A DNA stretch of 32,339 nt from Lysobacteraceae bacterium. Lineage in GTDB: Bacteria > Pseudomonadota > Gammaproteobacteria > Xanthomonadales > Xanthomonadaceae. The position numbers were made by a program, and so were the translations under genes. Shown one piece after another: positions 7,903 to 16,868 of the stretch; the first letter of the stretch is position 1, and each line of letters opens with the position of its first letter. The stretch is from contig JANJTY010000051.1 of NCBI GenBank assembly GCA_024710865.1, forward strand, positions 1 to 32,339, written 5' to 3'. A model generated the notes under the pieces. That model was given only the letters and a program-made list of their open reading frames with translations. It made no database searches and had not been told where the DNA came from.

Positions 7903-8595
7903 TCACTGGGGCTGGATGTTGATCTCGCAGCGATCGCCGGCGATGCATGTGTGCGCCATCGGATCGGTCTCTCCCGGCAGGAAGAATCCGATGTTCAGGT
8001 AGTAGATGCGGCCAGCCTGCAGCGCGCAGTTGCTGGTCGTACTGAGCGCGATGTCGGTGCGGAAGCGGATGGTCTCCGTGTTGCCGCTGCGCCGACACCC
8101 CCGTCTCAGGAACGCATCGGCCGATGCGTTGTCTTCGCGACGGAAATCTCCCGGGCACGGCGAGACCGTGACGTAGGCCGAATGTGCAGGACGGCCGCTG
8201 TAGCGGATGCCGACATCATGGTTGATCACGCTTTGGGCTTCAGCCCAGTCCAGCCGGTAGGCAGCGAGCGCCTGGGGAGCGAAGGCCACCGCGAGCCATC
8301 GCCCCGGTTGTGCGGCCTCGCCCATGGTGATGCTCCCCGTCGGATGCAGGTAGGTCGTCGGGGTGTAGAAGTCCGCACCGTAGAAGCTGGCGTTCCAGCT
8401 GCGGACCACGCCCTGGCGCCCGCGCGGCTGCACCAGCGGGCTTGCCGCGATGGCCGCGCAGTAGTCAAGCGGAACCGCCTCGTCGGGTTCGAAACCGCTG
8501 GCGAATCCGGCCGCCTCCAATGCTCGACACATGCCAGGGGCAGCTGCGGCAACAAGAAGGACAGGGAGGAATCCAGGCAACCGGCGGATGGGCAT
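7903..8595 (-). CDS. Secreted cysteine-rich protein of unknown function, tandem paralog A
   Basis: The 230-residue product has a classical signal peptide (MPIRRL lead, hydrophobic core to about residue 25) and then FASGFE at 31-36, the counterpart of FQDGFE in paralog B. The mature domain shares six cysteines with B (in DYC, SPC, RGC, SNC, HTC and RCE) and long identical blocks, including VSPCPGDFR and RGCRR. By eye well over half of the aligned positions are identical, which indicates a tandem duplication that has diverged. No catalytic motif is visible. The ATG at 8595 lies 13 nt after the selO stop, so it is probably in the selO transcript. The family is unrecognised; an exported binding or structural role is a guess from the disulfides and lack of catalytic motifs. 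Confidence 0.78.
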   Translation of the reverse strand: MPIRRLPGFLPVLLVAAAAPGMCRALEAAGFASGFEPDEAVPLDYCAAIAASPLVQPRGRQGVVRSWNASFYGADFYTPTTYLHPTGSITMGEAAQPGRWLAVAFAPQALAAYRLDWAEAQSVINHDVGIRYSGRPAHSAYVTVSPCPGDFRREDNASADAFLRRGCRRSGNTETIRFRTDIALSTTSNCALQAGRIYYLNIGFFLPGETDPMAHTCIAGDRCEINIQPQ

Positions 8596-8608
8596 CGAGC
8601 CTGTGTCC

Positions 8609-10165
8609 TCAGGAGCTGCATGACAGCATGGAACAGCCGGCGCGCTCGCGCGCCCACTCCGGTCGAAGCGCAGCCAGGTGCTCTCGCCCAGGCTGGGCTG
8701 CGTAGGGCGTTCGCAGCGCGTCAAGCAGTTCGTGCACGCCGCCCGGATCGCCCTGCTCGGCCCGCTCGATCGCGAGCTGCAGCAGCCAGTTGCGCGGCAC
8801 GAACCACGGATTCGCGGCATCCATGCAGCGGCGACGGTCCAGCTCGCTGCGGCCATCGCGCGCGAGGCGCGCGCGGTAGCGCAGCAGCCAGGCCTCCAGC
8901 GCCGCGCGTTCGGCTTGCAGCCGCTCCGCAGAGTAGAACGCAGGCAGCAGTGGATCAAGCCCGTGGCTGGCGCTGCCGCAGTCGGCCAGGGCACGGAAGA
9001 ACAGGGTGTAGTCGGCCTCGGCCGACTGCAGCAGCCGCATCAGATCCGCGAACAGCGTCTCGTCGTCTGTCCCCGCTTCGACCAGTCCAAGCTTGCCCGC
9101 GATCGCCGCGCGCTGGGCCTGGGCATGCACTTCGGCGTAGCGTCGGAGGGCAGCGTGCAACGCGTCTTGATCCATGCAGGGCGCGAGCGCGCCCGCCAGT
9201 CGCTGCAGGTTCCAGTAGCCCACGCCCGGCTGATGCGCATAGCGGTAACGGCGGCTGCGGGCGTCGCTGGTGTTCGGCGTCCAGTTGGGATCGACCGGTT
9301 CCAACCACCCGAACGGGCCGTAATCCAGGGTCAGGCCGAGGATGGAGAAATTGTCCGTGTTCATCACGCCGTGCACGAAACCCACCCGCATCCAGTCCAC
9401 CATCAGGCGCGCCGTGCGCTCGGCCACCTCGACGAACCAGGCCGCGCGGCGTGTCGCGGAAGCGCCACCGACGTGCGGGAAGTGCAGATCGATGGTGAAC
9501 TCGACCAGGCGCTCAAGCAGGTCCGCATCGCCGCGCGCGCTGGGCAGCTCGAAGCTGCCGAAGCGCAGGAAGCTGGGCGCGACCCTGCAGACGATCGCGC
9601 CCGGCTCGACCCGCGGGCGACCGTCATAGAAGAGATCTCTCTCCACGCCCTCGCCGGTTGCGAGCAGTGCGAGCGCGCGCGTGCTGGGGATGCGCAGGTG
9701 GTGCATGGCTTCGCTGCAGACGAACTCGCGCAGCGAGGAGCGCAGTACGGCGCGGCCGTCCGCGTGGCGCGAATACGGCGTCGGACCGGCGCCCTTGAGC
9801 TGGATCTCCCAGCGCTGGCCATCCGGGCCGATGGCTTCGCCGAGGTTGATCGCGCGCCCATCGCCCAGCTGGCCCGCCCAGTGACCGAACTGATGTCCGC
9901 CATAGTTCATCGCATACGGCTGCATGCCCGGCAGCTGGGCGTTACCGGCCAGCACATCGAGCCACGGACTCGCGTCGAGACGCTCCGATTCGAGTCCGAG
10001 CCGCCCAACCATGTCCTGCGACCAAGCCAGCAGCCGCGGCGCCGAGACCGGCGTCGGTGCTACGGCTGACCAGGCGGCGCCCTCTACTTGGCGGATGCGC
10101 GACCCAGGTTCGGGATCTCCCGGTAGTCGTCGCAGGAAGGCGTTGTCGAAGCGCAGCTGCGGCAT
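8609..10165 (-). CDS. selO: SelO/YdiU family protein AMPylator (pseudokinase-fold adenylyltransferase)
   Basis: The 518-residue product is a complete SelO. SelO transfers AMP from ATP to Ser, Thr or Tyr of target proteins, using a kinase fold that binds ATP in a flipped orientation; it is linked to redox stress. Family signatures are MNYGGHQFGHWAGQLGDGR, the block KGAGPTPYSRHADGRA, and the active-site stretch VHGVMNTDNFSI with the metal-binding Asn and Asp. The C-terminus ends SCSS; in selenoprotein members the first Cys position is selenocysteine, so this is the cysteine form. The start ATG at 10165 gives MPQLRFDN, as expected for the family; a longer frame to 10234 adds 23 unlikely residues. 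It heads the minus-strand run and is divergent from the receiver-protein gene. Confidence 0.95.
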   Translation of the reverse strand: MPQLRFDNAFLRRLPGDPEPGSRIRQVEGAAWSAVAPTPVSAPRLLAWSQDMVGRLGLESERLDASPWLDVLAGNAQLPGMQPYAMNYGGHQFGHWAGQLGDGRAINLGEAIGPDGQRWEIQLKGAGPTPYSRHADGRAVLRSSLREFVCSEAMHHLRIPSTRALALLATGEGVERDLFYDGRPRVEPGAIVCRVAPSFLRFGSFELPSARGDADLLERLVEFTIDLHFPHVGGASATRRAAWFVEVAERTARLMVDWMRVGFVHGVMNTDNFSILGLTLDYGPFGWLEPVDPNWTPNTSDARSRRYRYAHQPGVGYWNLQRLAGALAPCMDQDALHAALRRYAEVHAQAQRAAIAGKLGLVEAGTDDETLFADLMRLLQSAEADYTLFFRALADCGSASHGLDPLLPAFYSAERLQAERAALEAWLLRYRARLARDGRSELDRRRCMDAANPWFVPRNWLLQLAIERAEQGDPGGVHELLDALRTPYAAQPGREHLAALRPEWARERAGCSMLSCSS

Positions 10166-10315
10166 CGAATGCGGGGTTCCGGACCAAACCGTGAAGCTTA
10201 GCGAACCCCACCTGAATCCCGTGTTCCGGGCCATGGACGCGGAGCAAGGATTTGTGAAACGCGCCGCATCCGTCCAAACTGTCGCGCTGATCCCGTGGGG
10301 GGAGATGGGAAGCCC

Positions 10316-10936
10316 ATGAGCCTGCTAGACCGATTCAAGCGGCTGTTCGGAGGCGCGCCGGCGACGGCCGACGCTGGCCAGTCCCCTACCCATCGGCCGC
10401 AGCAGAACGGCGGCGAGACGACCGAGTCCGAGGAACCCGCCGCGGTCGCGACGCGGACCGGCAAGGAGCGACGCCAGAAGTCCCGCCCGCCCGTGAACTC
10501 GAACACTCGGGTGTTGATCATCGACGATTCGGCAACGATCGTGGCGACTTTGCGCAAGATGATGCGGCAGAACGGCTTCGTCACCTATGAAGCGGGCGAC
10601 GCCGAATCGGGCCTGGAAGTGGCGCAACGCGAGGTTCCGGACCTGATCTTCCTCGATATCGTGCTGCCGGGCATGAACGGCTTCTCGGCCCTGCGCCAGC
10701 TGCGCCGCGACCCTCGCACCAGCGCCATCCCGGTGATCATGATCAGCGGCAATGCCCAGGCCACGGAGGAGTTCTACGTGCAGCGCATCGGCGCCGACGA
10801 CTTCATGAAGAAGCCCTTCTCGCGCGCCGAGATCTTCGCCCGCATCGAGCGCCTGGTGGACGACGAAGGCGTGCCGCGGCGACTGACCGAGCTGGCCCGG
10901 CTGAAAGCCCTGCGCGAGGCCGAGGAGGACGAGTGA
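10316..10936 (+). CDS. Receiver-domain response regulator with basic N-terminal extension (PilG/CheY-like)
   Basis: The 206-residue product starts with an amphipathic helix (MSLLDRFKRLFGG), then about 50 low-complexity polar residues ending in a basic stretch (KERRQKSR), then one receiver domain. The receiver has the acidic pair in IIDDSAT, phosphoacceptor Asp in FLDIVLPGMNG, a Ser in MISGN and the Lys in MKKPF. A charged helix closes the protein (ALREAEEDE). There is no output domain, so it probably acts by protein contact, as PilG or PilH do in type IV pilus twitching. The N-terminal helix could bind a membrane or partner. ATG 10316 has a GGGAAG site; GTG 10295 is less likely. The GspE/PilB ATPase 0.8 kb downstream is suggestive context. 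Confidence 0.85.
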   Translation: MSLLDRFKRLFGGAPATADAGQSPTHRPQQNGGETTESEEPAAVATRTGKERRQKSRPPVNSNTRVLIIDDSATIVATLRKMMRQNGFVTYEAGDAESGLEVAQREVPDLIFLDIVLPGMNGFSALRQLRRDPRTSAIPVIMISGNAQATEEFYVQRIGADDFMKKPFSRAEIFARIERLVDDEGVPRRLTELARLKALREAEEDE

Positions 10937-10967
10937 GCCCGCTTGACCTGCGGCACGAGCGGGGCGC

Positions 10968-11639
10968 ATGGCGACGGTCCTGATCACCGGAGCGGGCCGG
11001 GGCATCGGCCTGGCGCTCGCGGCCGCGTTCAAGGCACGCGGTGACCGCGTCATCGCCACCTGCCGTGGCGTCTCGCCGGCCCTGGCGGCGCCGGGCGTGC
11101 AGGTCGAGGACGGTATCGATGTGGCTGCGGACGACGCGTTCCGCCGCCTCGACCAGCGCCTCGGCGAACTGCGACTCGATGTCCTGCTGCTCGCGGCCGG
11201 CGTGCTGTCCCAGGAGCGCCTGGGCGAACTGGACGACGCCGCCCTCGCGCGCATGCGGCACCAGTTCGAGGTCAATGCGCTCGGTCCGCTGCGCGCCGCC
11301 GAGGCCCTGCGCCACCGCCTCGGGGCCGGTTCCAAGCTGGCGATCCTGACCAGCCGGATGGGTTCGATCGCGGACAACGGGTCCGGCGGCTACTACGGCT
11401 ACCGGGCCTCCAAGGCGGCGGTCAATGCGATCGGGCGCAGCCTGGCCATCGATCTTCGTGCGCAGGGCGTGGCGGTGGCCCTGCTGCACCCCGGCTACGT
11501 ACGCACCGACATGACCGGCGGGCGCGGCGACATCAGCCCCGAGGAGTCGGCGCGCAATCTGATCGCCCGCATCGATGCGCTCGACCTGGCCCAAAGCGGC
11601 GGCTTCCGCCATGCGAGCGGTGAGACCCTGCCCTGGTAG
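10968..11639 (+). CDS. Short-chain dehydrogenase/reductase (SDR), C-factor-like
   Basis: The 223-residue product is a classical SDR oxidoreductase that uses NAD(H) or NADP(H). The N-terminal nucleotide loop is TGAGRGIG, with an Arg in the following helix region (CRGVS). The active-site Tyr and Lys are in YGYRASK, preceded by the serine in ILTSRMGSI, and PGYVRTDMTGG follows the catalytic region as in CsgA/C-factor-like SDRs. The substrate cannot be told from sequence. It begins 31 nt after the receiver gene on the same strand, so the two may be co-transcribed, but no functional link is clear. Confidence 0.9.
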   Translation: MATVLITGAGRGIGLALAAAFKARGDRVIATCRGVSPALAAPGVQVEDGIDVAADDAFRRLDQRLGELRLDVLLLAAGVLSQERLGELDDAALARMRHQFEVNALGPLRAAEALRHRLGAGSKLAILTSRMGSIADNGSGGYYGYRASKAAVNAIGRSLAIDLRAQGVAVALLHPGYVRTDMTGGRGDISPEESARNLIARIDALDLAQSGGFRHASGETLPW

Positions 11640-11766
11640 GCGAACGCCCCGACCGGCGCATTCACCACGCGGCGCAGTGCACCCACGCCCTCCGTCGTTT
11701 CGATCAATTCCGACCGTGCGTGGCTCCGGCATACTGGAAACCGTCCCAGTATCGGGAACCTCCCGC

Positions 11767-13452
11767 ATGGCCACTCCCGTTGATGCCACGGCGCCCATCC
11801 TGATCGAGGATCGGGCCGGGCTCGAGGCACACCTCGACCGCTACCTGACCGGGGTAGGCACCCCACAGGCCGGCGCCCGTCGCGTCGACCTCGAACACTG
11901 GCTGCAGACCGGCCCGGACGCCAGCGAGGCCCAGTTCCAGTTGGCCCAGCGCCTTGGACTGCCCCTGGTCCGACTCGACAGGATCGAGGCGAGCGACGAG
12001 GCGATCCAGACCTTCGCTTCGGCCACGGTGCGCAACCTGCGCGCCGTGCCGCTCCTCCTCGCGCGCGGGGCGGTTGCGGTCGCGCTTGAGAACCCGGGCG
12101 ATGCCGAGACCCTGGCCAAGCTTGAATTCATCAGCAAACAGCGCGTGGTGCCGGTGATCGCCACGCCGGGCGGGATCCACGCCACCCTCGGCCAGCTTTA
12201 CGACCAGGTCCAGGACCGCGCCATCGCGCGCCAGCTCGGGCTCGACCCCAATGCGCGCGCCGACGACCTGGATGCGCGCGAGGGCGAGCGCCTCGCGGAG
12301 GAAAAACCGGTGGTGAAGCTGGTCGCGGAAATGATCTCCGAGGCCGTTCGGCGCCGGGCCTCCGACATCCACATCCGTCCCGGCGAGCACTTCGCCGACC
12401 TGCTCTACCGCATCGACGACGAACTGGTACCGGTGCGGCGCTTCCTGCGCGCCCTCCTGCCGGCGATCGCCAGCCGGGTGAAGGTGCTGGCGCGCATGAA
12501 CGTCGCCGAGCACCGCAAGCCGCAGGATGGCCGCGCCACCTTTCGCCTCGACGACGGCAAGGCGGTCGACATGCGCATTTCCATGATGCCTGCGATCCAT
12601 GGCGAGAGCGTCGTGATCCGCTTGCTGGACACCGCCGAGAGCCTGCGCCGGCTCGACCAGATCGGCCTGTCCGACATCGACACGCAGCGCCTGACCGACG
12701 TCATGAACCGCAGCCACGGCATCTTCCTGGTGACCGGACCAACCGGCTGCGGCAAGTCCACCACGCTGTACGCCATGCTGCTCGAACTGCGCAAGCAGCG
12801 CATCAACATCCTCACCATCGAGGATCCGGTCGAGTACCACATCGACGACATCCAGCAGATGCAGGTGAACCGGTCCGCCGACTTCACCTTCGCGAACGCC
12901 ATGCGCAACTTCCTGCGCCACGATCCGGACGTGATCATGGTGGGCGAGATCCGCGATCGGGAGACCGCGGGCATCGCGATCGAGAGCGCTCTGACCGGTC
13001 ATCTGGTGCTCTCCACCCTGCACACCAACACCGCTTCGACGGCCGTGACGCGCCTGCTCGACCTCGGGGTCGAACCCTTCCTGCTGCGCGCCTCCCTGCT
13101 GGCGGTGATGGCTCAGCGTCTGGTGCGTCGAATCTGCACGCACTGCAAGGAGCCCGCCGCGCCTGAGGCGCATATCCGGGAGGTGATGGGCGCCGAGCCC
13201 GGCGAAGTCTTCTACCGCGGCGGCGGCTGCGCCCACTGCGAGGGCCTGGGCGTGCGTGGGCGGGTCGCGGTATACGAGCTGCTCGTGGTCACCCCGACCA
13301 TCGTGCACGAGATAATCCCGGGCGCGGCTGCCGATCGCATCCACGAGCTGGCCCTGCAGCAGGGCATGACGCCGCTGACCAAGGCGGCGCTCAAACTGGC
13401 GCGCGATGGCATCATCTCGCTGGAAGAGGCCTACCGCGTGCGCACCGAGTAG
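11767..13452 (+). CDS. GspE/PilB-family secretion or pilus assembly ATPase
   Basis: The 561-residue hexameric ATPase would power assembly of type IV pili or type II secretion pseudopili at the inner membrane. An N-terminal MshEN/GSPII_E_N-like domain occupies about 40-150. The ATPase core has Walker [10 protein letters not shown] at 324-332, an Asp box in IEDPVEYH, Walker [14 protein letters not shown], and a His box in LSTLHTN. A zinc-type tetracysteine is present (Cys457, Cys460, Cys488, Cys491). Every catalytic element is intact. The start ATG at 11767 gives MATPVDAT. No pilC, pilD, gsp or pilin gene flanks it, so it is an orphan copy whose machine lies elsewhere; gspE or pilB cannot be chosen. 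A -10-like CATACT lies at 11730-11735. Confidence 0.92.
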   Translation: MATPVDATAPILIEDRAGLEAHLDRYLTGVGTPQAGARRVDLEHWLQTGPDASEAQFQLAQRLGLPLVRLDRIEASDEAIQTFASATVRNLRAVPLLLARGAVAVALENPGDAETLAKLEFISKQRVVPVIATPGGIHATLGQLYDQVQDRAIARQLGLDPNARADDLDAREGERLAEEKPVVKLVAEMISEAVRRRASDIHIRPGEHFADLLYRIDDELVPVRRFLRALLPAIASRVKVLARMNVAEHRKPQDGRATFRLDDGKAVDMRISMMPAIHGESVVIRLLDTAESLRRLDQIGLSDIDTQRLTDVMNRSHGIFLVTGPTGCGKSTTLYAMLLELRKQRINILTIEDPVEYHIDDIQQMQVNRSADFTFANAMRNFLRHDPDVIMVGEIRDRETAGIAIESALTGHLVLSTLHTNTASTAVTRLLDLGVEPFLLRASLLAVMAQRLVRRICTHCKEPAAPEAHIREVMGAEPGEVFYRGGGCAHCEGLGVRGRVAVYELLVVTPTIVHEIIPGAAADRIHELALQQGMTPLTKAALKLARDGIISLEEAYRVRTE

Positions 13453-13466
13453 GGTCCGCATCCGGC

Positions 13467-13483
13467 ACGCGCCCGCCGCGCGT
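13467..13483 (+). terminator. Small hairpin after the secretion ATPase
   Basis: ACGCGC and GCGCGT make a 6-bp stem with a CCGCC loop, 14 nt past the ATPase stop. No T-run follows. It lies in the 155-nt gap before rluF. Weak candidate, since such stems arise easily in GC-rich DNA. Confidence 0.25.
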
Positions 13484-13607
13484 CGCCACCCGACCCGCCG
13501 CGCTCCGATCGATGCGGTGGGCATCTCTGCCGGGGAGGGAACGCGGTCAGGATGACGCTGGCGCCGAGCTATGCCAGCATGCGCGCCCGACCGACCTGGG
13601 CAGCCGC

Positions 13608-14321
13608 ATGCGCCTGAACAAGTACATCAGTGATTCCGGCGCCTGCTCGCGGCGCGAGGCCGACCGCTGGATCGAGGAAGGCCGGGTCACGATCAACGGC
13701 CTGCCGGCCGGCATCGGCGCGGACGTGGACGAGGGCGATACGGTGCTGGTCGACGGCCAGCCCCTGCAGCGCAGGACCAGCAAGCCCGGCGCGCGCCGCC
13801 ACGTCTACATCGCGCTGAACAAGCCGGTCGGAATCACCTGCACCACCGAGGCCTCGGTCAAGGACAACATCGTCGATTTCGTCGGCCACGAGCAGCGCAT
13901 CTTTCCGATCGGCCGCCTGGACAAGGACTCGGAGGGGCTGATCCTGCTGACCAGCAACGGCGATATCGTCAACGAGATCCTGCGCGCCGAGAACCGGCAC
14001 GAGAAGGAATACCTGGTGGCGGTGAACAAGGCCGTGACCGACGAGTTCCTGCGCGGCATGGCGCGCGGCGTACGCATCCATGGCCAGATGACCTTGCCCT
14101 GCCGCACCACCAAGCACAACCGTTTCGGCTTCCGCATCGTGCTGACGCAAGGCCTGAACCGGCAGATCCGCCTGATGGCGGCGGCCTTCGGCTACCGTGT
14201 GACCCAGCTGCGCCGGGTGCGGATCGACAACGTGAAGCTCGGTGTTCTCAAGCCCGGGCAGTGGCGCAACCTGAGCGATGCCGAACTGCGCGGCCTGCTG
14301 CCGCAACGCAAGGAGTGGTGA
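13608..14321 (+). CDS. rluF: 23S rRNA pseudouridine synthase RluF
   Basis: The 237-residue enzyme isomerises uridine to pseudouridine in RNA; RluF acts on 23S rRNA U2604. An S4 RNA-binding domain opens the protein ([22 protein letters not shown], cut short here as the first 20 residues match the S4 pattern), followed by the RluA/RsuA catalytic domain with Asp105 in GRLDKDSEG. The block [14 protein letters not shown] and the late stretch [14 protein letters not shown] fit RluF rather than RluB or RsuA. It is shorter than the E. coli protein, lacking its basic tail. The start ATG at 13608 gives the usual MRLNKYIS; a longer frame from 13512 is not family-like. It converges on the glycine-zipper gene with 18 nt between stops. 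Confidence 0.9.
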   Translation: MRLNKYISDSGACSRREADRWIEEGRVTINGLPAGIGADVDEGDTVLVDGQPLQRRTSKPGARRHVYIALNKPVGITCTTEASVKDNIVDFVGHEQRIFPIGRLDKDSEGLILLTSNGDIVNEILRAENRHEKEYLVAVNKAVTDEFLRGMARGVRIHGQMTLPCRTTKHNRFGFRIVLTQGLNRQIRLMAAAFGYRVTQLRRVRIDNVKLGVLKPGQWRNLSDAELRGLLPQRKEW

Positions 14322-14331
14322 AGACGCGGCT

Positions 14332-14350
14332 CGGCGGCTTCACTCCGCCG
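14332..14350. terminator. Hairpin over the convergent rluF / glycine-zipper stops
   Basis: CGGCGG and CCGCCG form a 6-bp stem with a 7-nt loop that contains the stop codon of the minus-strand gene. Its place between two convergent stops fits a shared terminator, but there is no T-run. Confidence 0.3.
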
Positions 14351-14852
14351 GCGCGACGGTGACGCGCACCCGCATCTTGTCGCCGGGGTCGTAGTCCATG
14401 CGGGTGAGGTAGTTCTCGCCACGGTAGCGGTACTCGACGTCGTAGCCGGCGATGCGGCGTTCCTCGCGTTCGACTTCGACCAGGCGGCAGCGGCGCTCGG
14501 TCGAGGCGTACTCGCGCCGATTGTTGCGCTGCGCGTTGTGCCCGATCGCGCCGCCAGCGATGGCACCGGCCGCTGTGGCCGCGCGGCGGCCATCGCCGCT
14601 GCCGATCTGGTTGCCGATCGCGGCGCCGATGATCGCGCCCAGCACGGCGCCGCCGGCACCGCCACCCTCGCGCCGCACCACGTCCTGGTCGTAGCACTCT
14701 TCCTGCGGTTCGGTGTAGCGGATGGTTTCGTACAGCGGATCCACGCGCAGCACGTCGGCGTAGCCGAAGTGCGTGTCCGAGCCCCAGGCCGGCAGCGCGG
14801 CGGCGATCGCCAGCGCGGCGAGGAGGGGGCTCAACAGACGGGGCTGGATCAT
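14340..14852 (-). CDS. Glycine-zipper 2TM domain exported envelope protein
   Basis: The 170-residue product has a signal peptide ending LPAWG (about 1-24) without a lipobox Cys at the cleavage point. A glycine zipper rich in GxxxG spacing follows at about 64-105 ([18 protein letters not shown] and [10 protein letters not shown]), the 2TM motif of the SlyB/17 kDa antigen family, which packs as a helical hairpin in the outer membrane or periplasm. A C-terminal domain of about 60 residues includes a lone Cys in RRCRLVEV and the strand-like [12 protein letters not shown]. Another Cys lies before the zipper (EECYDQD), so one disulfide is possible. The start at 14852 has a GGAG site. The exact role in the envelope is unknown. 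It is divergent from cysS. Confidence 0.87.
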   Translation of the reverse strand: MIQPRLLSPLLAALAIAAALPAWGSDTHFGYADVLRVDPLYETIRYTEPQEECYDQDVVRREGGGAGGAVLGAIIGAAIGNQIGSGDGRRAATAAGAIAGGAIGHNAQRNNRREYASTERRCRLVEVEREERRIAGYDVEYRYRGENYLTRMDYDPGDKMRVRVTVAPAE

Positions 14853-14939
14853 GGCATTCTCCGGAACTTACCTGGTTGCTACCGATCGGCCCGGGCTTCG
14901 ACCCGCGGTCCAACCCTTGGAATTGCAGCACCACACGCC

Positions 14940-14968
14940 TGAATCGGGCCTTTAGATTTTCGTTAAAC
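14940..14968 (+). promoter_or_regulatory. AT-richer promoter-like stretch upstream of cysS
   Basis: TGAATC (14940-14945) and TTAAAC (14963-14968) are 17 nt apart, and the stretch between contains TTTAGATTTT, clearly richer in A/T than its surroundings. It ends 24 nt before the cysS ATG. Both hexamers are imperfect, so this is a weak sigma-70-like call. Confidence 0.3.
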
Positions 14969-14992
14969 GGCGCCTGGACGCCAAGCCCCGCC

Positions 14993-16375
14993 ATGCCCAT
15001 CCGACTCTACAACAGCCTGTCCCGCCAGACTGAAGCCTTCGTTCCACAGGATGCGAAACGCGTCACGATGTACGCCTGCGGGCCGACGGTCTACAACTAC
15101 GTCCACATCGGCAACGCGCGTCCCGCGGTGGTGTTCGGCCTGCTCGCCGAACTGCTGCGCCGGCACTACCCGGGCGTCGTCTACGCGCGCAACATCACCG
15201 ACGTCGATGACAAGATCAACAAGGCCGCGCGCGAACTCGGCGTGCCGATCGGCGAGATCACCGCCAAGTACGCGAAAGCCTACCGCCGCGACATGGCGCG
15301 CCTGGGCATCGTGCCACCCGACGTCGAGCCGCACGCGACCACGCACATCGCGCAGATCATCGCGATGATCCAGCGCCTGATCGCCTCCGGCCATGCCTAC
15401 GAGGCCGAAGGGCACGTGCTGTTCCAGGTCAGCACCTACCCCGACTATGGCCACCTCTCGCGCCGCGATCCGGACGAGATGCTCGCCGGCGCGCGGGTCG
15501 AGGTCGCGCCGTACAAGCGCGAGCCCGGCGACTTCGTGCTGTGGAAGCCGTCGAGCGACGACCTGCCGGGCTGGGACAGCCCCTGGGGTCGAGGCCGGCC
15601 GGGCTGGCACATCGAGTGCTCGGCGATGAGCGAGGCCCACCTCGGCGAGACCATCGACATCCATGCCGGCGGCGTCGACCTGCAGTTCCCGCACCACGAG
15701 AACGAGATCGCGCAGAGCACCTGCGCGCACGGCGGCAAGATCTTCGCGCGCTACTGGTTGCACAACGGCATGCTGACCTTCGACGGCGCCAAGATGTCGA
15801 AGTCGGTCGGCAACGTGACCCTGGTGCACGACCTGCTGGAGCAGTACCCCGGCGAACTGCTGCGCTACGCCCTGCTCTCGGCCCACTACCGCCAGCCGCT
15901 GGACTGGTCCGACGCCCTGCTGGAGCAGGCCGGACGCACCCTGGACCGACTCTACGGCACCCTGCGCGACCTGGCCGACGTTGAAGTCGCATCGACCGAC
16001 GTGGTCGTTCCCGAGACGGTCGAGGCGGCGCTGTGCGACGACCTCAACACGCCGCGCGCGCTGGCCGAACTGGCGCAGGTGGCGGGCGAGGCGCGCAAGG
16101 CCGAGGGCGATGCGGGCCGGCGCGCGGCGAAGGCCGCCCTGCTCGGCGCCGGCAGGGCCCTGGGCCTGCTGCAGCAGGATCCGGCCGCGTGGTTCGCGCG
16201 CGGCGCCGGTGGCGAGGACGATGCCCGCATCGCGGCCCTGGTCGATGAGCGCACCGCGGCCAAGAAATCGCGCGATTTCGCCCGCGCCGATGCCATCCGC
16301 GACCAGCTCGCGGCCGAGGGCATCGTGCTGGAGGACACGCCGCAGGGCGTGCGCTGGACCCGCAAGCGCGGCTGA
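14993..16375 (+). CDS. cysS: Cysteinyl-tRNA synthetase
   Basis: The 460-residue class I synthetase charges tRNA-Cys with cysteine in the cytoplasm. The HIGH motif is HIGN at 38-41 and KMSKS is at 267-271. Zinc ligands are expected at Cys29 (in [10 protein letters not shown]), the Cys in HIECSAMS and the residues in FPHHENE. The length is normal for the family and the start gives MPIRLYNSL, as in most CysRS proteins. The C-terminal anticodon-binding region ends with the family-like stretch [18 protein letters not shown]-type helix, DTPQGVRW. sufE follows after 6 nt, so both should be on one transcript. Confidence 0.97.
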   Translation: MPIRLYNSLSRQTEAFVPQDAKRVTMYACGPTVYNYVHIGNARPAVVFGLLAELLRRHYPGVVYARNITDVDDKINKAARELGVPIGEITAKYAKAYRRDMARLGIVPPDVEPHATTHIAQIIAMIQRLIASGHAYEAEGHVLFQVSTYPDYGHLSRRDPDEMLAGARVEVAPYKREPGDFVLWKPSSDDLPGWDSPWGRGRPGWHIECSAMSEAHLGETIDIHAGGVDLQFPHHENEIAQSTCAHGGKIFARYWLHNGMLTFDGAKMSKSVGNVTLVHDLLEQYPGELLRYALLSAHYRQPLDWSDALLEQAGRTLDRLYGTLRDLADVEVASTDVVVPETVEAALCDDLNTPRALAELAQVAGEARKAEGDAGRRAAKAALLGAGRALGLLQQDPAAWFARGAGGEDDARIAALVDERTAAKKSRDFARADAIRDQLAAEGIVLEDTPQGVRWTRKRG

Positions 16376-16381
16376 GACCCG

Positions 16382-16834
16382 ATGAGCGAATCCGACTTCC
16401 CGCCCGAGCCCACGCCAGCCGCGGCCCAGGCCGCCATCGCCGAGGAGTTCGCCTTCTTCGGCGACTGGGCCGAGCGCTACCAGTACCTGATCGACCTCGG
16501 GCGCAAGCTGCCGGCGATGCCCGCCGAGTTGCGCACCGAGGAGCACCGCCTGCACGGCTGCCAGTCCATGGTCTGGATCGCCGCCAGCGGCGACGCCGCG
16601 CGCCTCGATTTCCTCGCCGCCAGCGATTCGAGCATCGTCTCGGGCCTGGTCTACCTCGCCCTGCGCGTCTACTCGGGCCGCAGCGCGGTGGAGATCCTCG
16701 CCACCACGCCGGATTACATCGCCGCGATCGGGCTCTCCAAGCACCTCTCGCCCACCCGCAGCAATGGACTCGCCGCCCTGCTCGGCTTCATCCAGGACCG
16801 CGCCCGCGCGGCCCTGGCCGCCGCGGGCGGCTGA
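16382..16834 (+). CDS. sufE: SufE family cysteine desulfurase sulfur acceptor
   Basis: The 150-residue cytoplasmic protein takes persulfide sulfur from a SufS-type cysteine desulfurase and passes it on for Fe-S cluster assembly. The family core is present: FGDWAERYQYLIDLGRK (start of fold), then HGCQSMVW with the acceptor Cys60, and the later ALRVYSGRSAVEIL and LSPTRSNGL. The first 20 residues are a Pro/Ala-rich lead. It sits 6 nt after cysS and is not within a suf operon here, so its desulfurase partner lies elsewhere (a SufS or CsdA). CsdE is the alternative name for stand-alone members; sequence alone does not separate them. Confidence 0.93.
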   Translation: MSESDFPPEPTPAAAQAAIAEEFAFFGDWAERYQYLIDLGRKLPAMPAELRTEEHRLHGCQSMVWIAASGDAARLDFLAASDSSIVSGLVYLALRVYSGRSAVEILATTPDYIAAIGLSKHLSPTRSNGLAALLGFIQDRARAALAAAGG

Positions 16835-16868
16835 GTCGCAGCTGTCGCCGCCTCCGGTGCCCGAGGTC

